A program made the translations under genes and the position numbers. Positions 1 through 5,528 of a stretch of 13,825 nucleotides of DNA are shown piece after piece. Source of the stretch: DATLYB01 sp964502525 (lineage in GTDB: Bacteria > Bacteroidota > Bacteroidia > Chitinophagales > CAIOSU01). Position 1 is the stretch's first letter. Each line of letters opens with the position of its first letter. The notes under the pieces were generated by a model. The model was not told where the DNA came from. It was given only the letters and a program-made list of their open reading frames with translations, and made no database searches. Location of the stretch: contig CAZCXH010000138.1 of NCBI GenBank assembly GCA_964502525.1, positions 1-13,825 on the forward strand. The letters run 5' to 3'.

Positions 1-97
1 CATAAAGCAAATCCTTGCCTGACGCATATTCCAGAAACTTGTGTGCATAGGCGAGGGGTATAGGAGGGGATGCTTGGCCAGTGTTGAGGGAACTTGC

Positions 98-119
98 GAT
101 AACGGAGGGATAACGGAGG
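98..119. repeat. Two tandem copies of an 11-bp unit
   Basis: The unit GATAACGGAGG occurs twice head to tail with no mismatch, just before a hairpin and a transposase remnant. It is too short for a clear role. It may be part of the end structure of the REP-like element whose transposase fragment follows, or simple slippage. Confidence 0.5.
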
Positions 120-125
120 GACTGG

Positions 126-140
126 TCCCGCTTTGCGGGA
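126..140. repeat. REP-like perfect hairpin, 6-bp stem, 3-nt loop
   Basis: TCCCGC, loop TTT, GCGGGA form a perfect inverted repeat immediately upstream of the transposase remnant. REP-associated tyrosine transposases (RAYTs) are known to act on short palindromes of this kind, and similar 3-nt-loop hairpins recur in this window at 3209, 3241, 3335, 3610, 13524 and 13640. The link between hairpin and transposase is inference from adjacency. Confidence 0.5.
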
Positions 141-147
141 GCAGCGG

Positions 148-321
148 CATAATAACCCAATAGAATTATATGACCGTAAAATCATGGAACAGAAGTTAGA
201 TTACCTCCATGATAATCCGGTTGAGGAAGGCTTTGCAAGCAGCCCGACTGATTAGATTTACAGTAGTGCAAGGGATTACGCAGTAGAAAAAGGATTGATT
301 GATATTATTTTGTTGGAATGA
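148..321 (+). pseudogene. C-terminal remnant of a REP-associated (Y1/IS200-like) transposase
   Basis: One frame reads HNNPIELY, then EQKLDYLHDNPVEEG, then IYSSARDYAVEKGLIDIILLE and a TGA stop at 319-321. This is the characteristic C-terminal end of the Bacteroidota RAYT (Y1_Tnp) transposase family, which nicks DNA at hairpins through a catalytic tyrosine. Only about the last 57 codons are recognisable; the catalytic N-terminal part (HUH motif, Tyr) is absent. A TAG stop at 253-255 sits where the family normally has an aromatic or aliphatic residue before YSSARDY, so the fragment is doubly dead. Homology fades upstream into the hairpin at 126-140, and downstream it abuts the dnaA remnant within a few bases. 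The family call rests on recognition of the conserved tail, not on a search. Confidence 0.72.
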
Positions 322-326
322 TCAGA

Positions 327-810
327 CTGAAATTATTTAGGAAAGCGGACGCTGAAGGATAATGGTGGAATTTGTAGCATAATCAACACCAACGTGCGCG
401 AACTGGAAGGTGCTTTGACTTCGCTGCTGGCGCAGGCTTCGCTCAACAAAAAAGAGATTGACCTCGAACTCGCCAAGAAGATCATAAAGAATTTCGTGAA
501 GAGCGTTTCGCGCGAAGTTTCGATTGACTACATCCAAAAGACAGTGTGCGAACATTTTGGCGTGGCGGTGGAAAAACTTCGGGAGAAAACCCGCAAGCGC
601 CAGATCGTGCAGGCAAGGCAGTTGTCCATGTTCCTTGCAAAGAATTACACCAAGAACTCGCTCAAAGTCATCGGCAAGCACTTTGGCGGACGCGACCACA
701 GCACGGTGATCCACTCCTGCCAGGCGATTCAAAACCTCCTTGACACCGATGCCAAATTCAAGGAGAGTGTGCAGGATGTGCAGAAGAAGATTCAGATGAG
801 CATAGGGTAG
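327..810 (+). pseudogene. dnaA: 5'-truncated dnaA (replication initiator, C-terminal part)
   Basis: From 382 on, one open frame encodes about 142 residues that are clearly the end of DnaA: NVRELEGAL closes the AAA+ domain, and domain IV follows with the DnaA signature KHFGGRDHSTVIHS, which contacts the DnaA box. DnaA is normally about 450-480 aa, so domains I, II and the Walker A/B ATPase core are missing. Traces of dnaA extend further upstream in other frames: LKLFRKADAEG in the frame of 327-359 and VEFVA in the frame of 365-379, before the last frame takes over at 382. This implies two small indels as well as the truncation. A GTG at 394 could start a domain-IV-only protein, but no start signal is visible. 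The sequence is well conserved from 394 to the TAG at 808-810, so either the loss is recent or the indels are assembly errors. A functional full-length dnaA must lie elsewhere. Confidence 0.8.
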
Positions 811-828
811 AAATAGAGCTTGCAATAC

Positions 829-862
829 AAAAAAGGCTGTCAGAAAAATGACAGCCTTTTTT
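829..862. terminator. Bidirectional rho-independent terminator
   Basis: A perfect 14-bp inverted repeat (829-842 with 849-862, loop 843-848) has core GGCTGTCA/TGACAGCC flanked by six A on the left and six T on the right. It lies between the 3' ends of the dnaA fragment (plus) and the metalloprotease gene (minus) and would work for both. Confidence 0.88.
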
Positions 863-880
863 GTTTCGGACAGGTTTTGT

Positions 881-2118
881 TTACCTAACCAACATTGTTT
901 TAACACTCTGCGAATAATCTCCAGCTTGAATTGTAACGTGATACAAACCGTTATCAAGTGAGTTTCCATTGACACCATTGCCAGTCCACTCAATTGAATG
1001 TTCTCCGGCTTGATAATCGGCTTCCACATTTGTGATTAACCTTCCAATCATATCGAAAATCCTGATGCTGACTTTTTCAGCCTTCGGAATGCTGAATATA
1101 ATAGTCGTGGAATTTGCAAACGGATTGGGCGCAACTTTGATCTCGTAAGCCTGATGGATAATTTCATTGGTGCCGGTCACACCGTCTGAACATGCGGTTG
1201 AGCTTAACAGGCTGATCCGGGGTTGAGCATGAAGCGTGGCGATCATGCGGTCTTTTTGCCCTTGGGTAAATCTGTCTCTCACGGGAGAACAGTAGCTCAT
1301 GAAGTTCTTGTAGGAATTATCCAAATTTCCAGCGGAGCTTCCCGGATTATAACCACATTCCAATTTTTTGTGCGGAGGCGTGTCACAAATTCTGTCACCT
1401 TCTGTGGCGCAATCTGTTTCGGCATTTCCCTTTTCACTGAACGTATGATTCAGCCCCAACGCATGACCTAACTCGTGTGCTAAAGTTGTTTCAGAATAGC
1501 CCATCTCCTTACCTTCGATGACGGTGCCATTGTATTTGCTGCCTGTTGGATAATCGGCATAGGCGTTAGCGCTTCCGGATATTTTATGCACCACCCATAT
1601 ATTGTAGTAATCGGCAGCGGGCCACAAGCTTAAAGATTTGACTTCAATTTTATCAGCGCCATTGTCATCATCGTAGCACTTAATCCCTTTTTCAGCATAC
1701 TCCTTCACTCCGCTTCCGTTTACCCTGTTTATACCCGTTGTGGAATTGCCGCTGGGATCTCTTTTTGCAAGACAAAACTCAATCCCGGTGTTCCTGAAGC
1801 GGTCATTTAGGCCTTGTAATGTCCTATGAATTTGTATGTCGAAATGTTTGAATCAGTTCCTTCCTTTTCCCCGAGGTGAATCACGTGAACTACTGCGGGA
1901 ATCGTATAAGCGCTTTCTGTTTTTGATGCGGGCAGCTCGTGGACTTTTTCAGCGAGGCGGGCTTCCATCTGAACGAAATCATGCCGGTATTGAGCATCGG
2001 TTTGCATCAGTTTTTCATGCAATATTTCGGTGCCGCATGTTTCTTCCGGATCCTGGGCATTTATGTTCATTGAATAAATCATGGCGCTGGTGAACAGCAT
2101 TGCAAGTCTGGTTTTCAT
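881..2118 (-). pseudogene. Secreted M43-type zinc metalloprotease with T9SS sorting domain, frameshifted
   Basis: The ATG at 2116-2118 starts a Sec signal peptide (MKTRLAMLF..., likely cut after INA at residue 21). Then come a propeptide-like stretch and AYTIPAVVHVIHLGE, typical of the pregnancy-associated/cytophagalysin M43 family. The zinc site HELGHALGLNH (1445-1477) fits HExxHxxGxxH, and NFMSYCSP provides the Met-turn. The last ~75 residues, from VAPNPF with the SIRIFDMIGRLI core, to KTMLVR, form a T9SS type A sorting domain, so the product should be exported through T9SS. Near 1840-1844 one base is missing: frame one reads GTDSNIS then runs out to a stop, while the next frame resumes DIQIHRTLQGLNDRF without a gap and stays open to the TAA at 881-883. 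Restoring one base gives 412 aa, normal for this family. This is either a real pseudogene or a one-base sequencing error. It shares its terminator with the dnaA remnant. Confidence 0.85.
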
Positions 2119-2466
2119 AAGATTTAGTTTTAATGGTTTGTGAATACTGTCATCGGCACCGAAAGTATTTTCAGCGCGATGCGCGGCAAACCAGACTTTC
2201 AGCACGTTTTAGAGGGAGAAAAGGCAGGGAGATCGCAGCAGATGAAAGCCGCGATTCCTTATAACTGATTGATATGCTGTGAATTAGGTAAAAGGAAAGC
2301 TTCCCACCGATTTTATGGGTTTTCGGGGATCATCAACCGGAAACCGGTGTCCGTTCAGGTTAGTTCAGATGGAAAAATCCGGGAACCACGGAGGTTTTCG
2401 CGGCTAAAAAATTACAATGCGGGAATATTGAGGGAAAAAATGCCTGGAATAGAAGCTGGAATAAGG
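2119..2466. other. Intergenic stretch without a gene
   Basis: This 348-bp gap lies between the start of the metalloprotease and the end of the cohesin-like gene, both on the minus strand. I see a promoter for the metalloprotease (2160-2190) and no convincing terminator. ORFs crossing it have no recognisable protein character and run antisense into the neighbouring gene. Confidence 0.6.
2160..2190 (-). promoter_or_regulatory. Bacteroidota-type promoter for the metalloprotease gene
   Basis: On the minus strand TTTG (2187-2190) and TACTTTCG (2160-2167) are separated by exactly 19 bp. The known Bacteroidota consensus for the primary sigma factor is TTTG at -33 and TAnnTTTG at -7 with about this spacing; the -7 box here has one mismatch. 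Transcription would start near 2153, leaving a leader of roughly 35 nt before the ATG at 2118. Confidence 0.45.
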
Positions 2467-3449
2467 CTATTTACTGATGATGATCCTCTTCATCAGCAAC
2501 CGGTCAGTCGTTCTGAATTTTATGAAATAGACCCCGGAACGCAACCCGTTTATGTTTAGCTGCATTCCGCTGCTTACATTGGATTCCCTCAAAACTTCCT
2601 GTCCGAAAATATTGCAGGCAGAAAATTCTGTAATGACAATGTTGTCAAACCTAATAAGCAGAAGGTCCTTTGCAGGGATGGGAAATATGGTGATATGTTT
2701 TTCTATGTTTTTGGGTATTGCATTTACTATAGTGTCCTGAACAACTGCGATAGTCCCCGAATCTGCATTGACGCTGAAGCTGGTTTCAAATTCGTCCAGG
2801 GCTTTCACTTCGGTAATTGTATAATTAAATGGCAGCACAAGGAGGGAATCTTTTCCCGAGATATTATCTATCATCACCGTTGTGAACGAAGCGACTCTTC
2901 CACGTCCGGCTCTTGCAGTGTGATTTATCCCAGAAAACCCGACTTCGAAAACTCCCTCCCGAAAAAAATATTTGCTGACATCAATCATTTCACCCGATGC
3001 ACCCGCCCAGGAACCACTAAAGCTCAAAGGAACCAAAAAGCTGCTGTCAACCATCGGAGCAAAAAAGGTATCAAAAACAGGAGGATCAAAAGTGATTTTG
3101 AATGCAATGCCATACAGCTTGTCGGCCGGAACAGCGGGTGTGCCCAAATGGATTTCAACTTCTACCGTATCGCCTGCTAATAAACTATCGCTTGGAAATA
3201 TTAAACCACCACCTGCAAAGCAGGTGGATTTAAAATGCAAGCACCCGTAGGGTGCTCCCCGCACGAGCCATCGCTTCTGTCAGCGCATGAAGGAAGCAAG
3301 AGCCAGCGCGGAAGGCATAGCCGAAAGAACATAACCACCGCCAAAGGCGGTGGGTTTTTAATTTGAACTAAATCTCCCTGCAGTTGGGAATATGCGCCCG
3401 TTGTAAGCGCAACCTGAGCAACGATTATAACCAGGCTTGCTTTTTTCAT
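2467..3449 (-). pseudogene. Secreted cohesin-like protein with T9SS sorting domain, split by an insertion
   Basis: The ATG at 3447-3449 starts a signal peptide (MKKASLVIIVAQ..., likely cut at AYS/Q), followed by LQGDLVQI. The rest of the protein resumes about 160 bp further on in another frame with IFPSDSLLAGDTVEVEIHLG, a cohesin-like beta-sandwich domain (DKLYGIAFKITFDPPVF, then GVFEVGFSGIN and GRVASFTTVMIDNI). The C-terminus, from IEKHITIFPIPAKDLL through FNIFGQEV-like CNIFGQEVL to LLMKRIIISK, is a T9SS type A sorting domain. Removing 3202-3359 leaves 825 bp, 274 codons plus stop, reading LVQIIFPSDS across the join without a shift. As it stands, the signal peptide frame ends at a TAA at 3201-3203 inside the insertion boundary, so only an 82-aa chimera could be made. 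The likely original role is surface adhesion or matrix binding; cohesin identity is from fold-like sequence pattern only. Confidence 0.75.
3202..3359. mobile_element. 158-bp non-autonomous hairpin-ended element (MITE / IS200-derived PATE-like)
   Basis: The element interrupts the cohesin-like gene. Near each end is a perfect 8-bp-stem, 3-nt-loop hairpin: CCACCTGC-AAA-GCAGGTGG at 3209-3227 and CCACCGCC-AAA-GGCGGTGG at 3335-3353. A third, GCACCC-GTA-GGGTGC, lies at 3241-3255. The outermost bases are imperfectly inverted (TTAAACCACC against GGTGGGTTTTTAA). No target duplication is evident, and it is too short to encode a transposase. Subterminal hairpins without target duplication are the hallmark of IS200/IS605-type transposition by a Y1 transposase, and the window also holds a Y1 transposase remnant at 148-321; whether that family moved this element is inference. 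Exact ends are uncertain by a few bases because of the A/T-rich borders, but length 158 is what restores the host frame. Confidence 0.7.
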
Positions 3450-3609
3450 AAAAACATTCCGAAAAGCGCTGCCAGTCGGCTGTATTAAAGGTAAATATTA
3501 AAAACTTAAAAACATAACTCAAACAGGCAATGGGAGGGTGTAATTCCATACCGCGCCTGTGGAAAACAATCACGCCTGACTTATTCATTCAAAGAAATCA
3601 GTCCGGACT

Positions 3610-3699
3610 CCTCCGGTCGGACCGGAGGGAGGGGGTGAGGCTGGATTAGACACTTTGATGGAATTTTCACTTCACCCCCTAATTCCCCCTCATGGGGAA
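3610..3699. repeat. Cluster of nested inverted repeats
   Basis: Three inverted repeats are packed together. CCTCCGGT-CGG-ACCGGAGG (3610-3628) is a perfect 8-bp stem with 3-nt loop. AGGGGGTGA (3630-3638) pairs perfectly with TCACCCCCT (3672-3680). TTCCCC (3683-3688) pairs with GGGGAA (3694-3699). The layout resembles a REP/BIME-type intergenic element; it could also terminate or stabilise transcripts. Confidence 0.55.
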
Positions 3700-3700
3700 A

Positions 3701-3762
3701 GCAAACGCGCGCACGGGCAAGCCTCCCCTGTGTTGGGTGGGTGAGAGAACCTGAATGTCATT
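3701..3762. repeat. Dispersed repeat, copy 1
   Basis: A 62-bp segment starts GCAAACGCGCG, has GGCAAGCC near base 16, and ends CCTGAATGTCATT. It is matched in the same orientation and at the same total length by 11160-11221, with conserved ends and a diverged G/T-rich middle. Function unknown; both copies lie in intergenic DNA. Confidence 0.6.
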
Positions 3763-3843
3763 TGCCACAGACATGCCGTAAGGGTAACCATTAATGTTAA
3801 ACGATATATGCAAGCGTATTCACAACCTCAAAAAAATTCAACC

Positions 3844-4044
3844 ATGAAAACAAATCAAAATCACATCAGAACGGAATCCATCGCTGACGACAAAGAATTC
3901 GCGCGACTGAAGGAGTTGATAGAATCAAGCACACTGAGTTATCAAAACCTGCAGGTGCGCATGATAACGACCTTTAATGAAATTGGAAAGAGCGCTGCAA
4001 ATGGCAACTCTGGGTTCAACAATGAGAATCCGGCAATCAGGTAA
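3844..4044 (+). CDS. Small hypothetical protein, 66 aa
   Basis: I do not recognise this protein. The ATG at 3844 was chosen over the GTG/ATG further upstream because it opens a typical MKTNQN start after an A-rich leader. The product is soluble, mostly helical in character and acidic in its first half (DDKEFARLKELIESS), with an Asn/Gly-rich tail and no signal peptide or membrane segment. It is first in a run of five plus-strand ORFs ending with a metacaspase, 44 bp before the next small ORF. It could be a small regulatory protein of that run, or not be a gene at all. Confidence 0.42.
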   Translation: MKTNQNHIRTESIADDKEFARLKELIESSTLSYQNLQVRMITTFNEIGKSAANGNSGFNNENPAIR

Positions 4045-4088
4045 CCTTTTTGCCCTTTGGGTATATCATCCTGTAAAATCAAAACACA

Positions 4089-4199
4089 ATGAAAAACAGA
4101 AACAATCACTCAAAGGCGAAAGCAGTGAAGAAAGTCAAACCTTCTCTTCTCGCAACAACCATGTTCGTTCTTTGGGTAACAACCGGAATCAAAATCTAA
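4089..4199 (+). CDS. Very small basic single-membrane-segment protein, 36 aa
   Basis: An ATG at 4089 opens a 36-codon frame ending in TAA at 4197-4199. The product has a strongly basic first half (MKNRNNHSKAKAVKKVK) followed by one hydrophobic helix (PSLLATTMFVLWVTTGIKI), the layout of a small inner-membrane protein with its N-terminus in the cytoplasm. It sits 44 bp after the 66-aa ORF and 37 bp before the 181-aa gene on the same strand, which favours co-transcription. No family recognised. Chance ORFs of this length are common, so confidence is modest. Confidence 0.4.
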   Translation: MKNRNNHSKAKAVKKVKPSLLATTMFVLWVTTGIKI

Positions 4200-4236
4200 A
4201 CGGCTCTATTTCTTAACATTAAATAATTCGTTAAGC

Positions 4237-4782
4237 ATGAAAACGATATTCACGCTGTTGATGACAGCTCTGATTGCTTCCTCGATCCAGGCAGGCGACA
4301 ACCTTAAAGAGGTGAAACGCATGGTTGGAAACGATGGGATCCTTCAAAACTGGAAAGTAGGGGAAACAAAAGCCGTCAAGGGCATTTCTATAATGAGGTT
4401 GTCGGGCGAAAACCGGATGGAAGGAAGAACCAACCTCCTTTTTGCGATCACCGACACCGTCATTGATGGAAAGCCTACTTCAGCACGATGCCTTTATCTG
4501 TTTTTCGACAGGGAATCGGAGGAGGCGGCTGACGGGAAATGGATGCGCATCACAATTTCCGGCTTGGAAAACGATATGGTCAGGGAATGGCACGCGCCTT
4601 CCAGCCGGCCGCGCGCTTATCGCTACGGCATCTGGTACAATTTCCTTGTGATACCCATCGGGGAAAATTTACCCGAAGATTTTTTGGTAACCGTTAAGGA
4701 TGGCTTTGACGGCAGCGTGTATGAATTCGCAGTTGCTCAGCCAGCGGATGACATCAATGATCGGATTTCGGCAAAAAAATAG
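4237..4782 (+). CDS. Secreted hypothetical protein, 181 aa
   Basis: The ATG at 4237 begins a clear Sec signal peptide (MKTIFTLLMTALIASSIQA, likely cut after Ala19). The mature ~162 residues carry no membrane segment and look like a mixed or beta-rich periplasmic or surface domain, with segments such as RTNLLFAITDTVIDGK, RCLYLFFDRESEE and WYNFLVIPIGENLPEDFLVTV. Only one cysteine is present in the mature part. I do not recognise the family. It lies 76 bp upstream of a TPR lipoprotein and, with it, upstream of a metacaspase, so a role in the same envelope process is plausible but not shown. Confidence 0.75.
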   Translation: MKTIFTLLMTALIASSIQAGDNLKEVKRMVGNDGILQNWKVGETKAVKGISIMRLSGENRMEGRTNLLFAITDTVIDGKPTSARCLYLFFDRESEEAADGKWMRITISGLENDMVREWHAPSSRPRAYRYGIWYNFLVIPIGENLPEDFLVTVKDGFDGSVYEFAVAQPADDINDRISAKK

Positions 4783-4858
4783 ATCGGGAACCGCCCTATT
4801 TTGATAGTTGGTAATAAATTCTCATTTTCACATTCGCTAACCATAAAAACTTCAACAA

Positions 4859-5389
4859 ATGAAAACTACAGGTCTTTACATCATCATCATTCTGGCATGG
4901 GCAATCATCGGGTGCAATTCCGATGACAACCGTGCTGAGAAATTGTTTGCCGAAAAATTCGAGTTTTATCCCAACATGCTGACCGGGGCAACCCGGTCGG
5001 ATACGATTGACCCGTCAAGCGCGCCTCTGAAAGAGATCATGGATAAATATGATTCAAAGAACTATGATGCGGCTCTCGAAGGAATCAATAAATACCTGCA
5101 GGAAAACCCGGAATACTTCAAGGCGAAGTTCTACAGAGGGCTTATTTATCTCAAAAACCGGGAGCTGACCGCTGCCATGGCGGATTTTGAAGATGTTATT
5201 AAGAATAATTCGCAGTTCAAGGAAGAGGCTGAATGGTATCTTTCCCTTTCATACATCAGGGCGCAAAGAAAAGATGATGCGGTAAAGCTGCTGAATGAAA
5301 TGAAGCAGAACAGCAGGACGCAGGCGGCAAAAGCAGAAGACCTGCTGAAGCATATCAGCGAATGGCCGGTTCAAACGAAAGGTGTGTAA
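4859..5389 (+). CDS. TPR-repeat lipoprotein, 176 aa
   Basis: The N-terminus MKTTGLYIIIILAWAIIGC has a good lipobox (IIGC, lipid on Cys19). The next residues NSDDN include acidic residues at the positions that, in Bacteroidota, can direct a lipoprotein to the cell surface. A short linker, KFEFYPNMLTGATRSDT, resembles linkers of other Bacteroidota TPR lipoproteins. From about residue 73 to 165 there are two to three tetratricopeptide repeats (ALEGINKYLQENPEYFKAKFYRG, then LTAAMADFEDVIKNN and KDDAVKLLNEM), a protein-protein interaction scaffold. It precedes the metacaspase by 139 bp on the same strand, so it may be a partner or adaptor of that enzyme in the envelope; this is inference from order. 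Confidence 0.8.
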   Translation: MKTTGLYIIIILAWAIIGCNSDDNRAEKLFAEKFEFYPNMLTGATRSDTIDPSSAPLKEIMDKYDSKNYDAALEGINKYLQENPEYFKAKFYRGLIYLKNRELTAAMADFEDVIKNNSQFKEEAEWYLSLSYIRAQRKDDAVKLLNEMKQNSRTQAAKAEDLLKHISEWPVQTKGV

Positions 5390-5446
5390 CTATTGGAAGT
5401 TTGATATCAGCACGTAGCGGGAGTTGATTTTCAGCTTGTTTCGTAG

Positions 5447-5474
5447 TTGAGTTCTTACGGTAAAAATTAATTTG
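5447..5474 (+). promoter_or_regulatory. Possible promoter for the metacaspase gene
   Basis: TTG (5447-5449) is followed after 17 bp by TTAATTTG (5467-5474), which matches the Bacteroidota -7 box TAnnTTTG at five of six fixed positions. The spacing is slightly short. Transcription would start near 5480, about 48 nt before the ATG. If real, the caspase gene is not solely dependent on read-through from the upstream genes. Confidence 0.25.
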
Positions 5475-5528
5475 ACTGCCTTTGCCCTGGTTGATTAAAG
5501 TTTCTTTAAAAAGAAAAACGATTTGCTT

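Larger units (their letters stand above)
3450..3843. other. Intergenic stretch rich in hairpins and repeats
   Basis: This 394-bp gap separates two divergently transcribed blocks and must hold the promoters for both, but none matches the Bacteroidota consensus well. The best on the minus strand is TACCTTTA with TATG 19 bp upstream. It contains nested inverted repeats (3610-3699) and one copy of a dispersed repeat (3701-3762). No ORF here looks like a protein. Confidence 0.55.

Noticed and set aside
337..1029. Minus-strand ORF of 230 codons antisense to dnaA
   Set aside because: It overlaps the dnaA remnant, the terminator and the end of the metalloprotease, and its product has no protein-family character; it is a shadow of dnaA.
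2269..2559. Plus-strand ORF of 96 codons
   Set aside because: It runs from a non-coding gap into the antisense of the cohesin-like gene, with no recognisable domain or start context.
3241..3360. Possible guide-like (omega) RNA in the inserted element
   Set aside because: IS605-type right ends can encode such RNAs, but no TnpB gene is present and the hairpins are explained by transposition ends alone.
3977..4216. Plus-strand ORF of 79 codons overlapping both small ORFs
   Set aside because: It is in a third frame across the 66-aa and 36-aa ORFs; its product is low-complexity and lacks signal or membrane features. The other two fit the spacing better.
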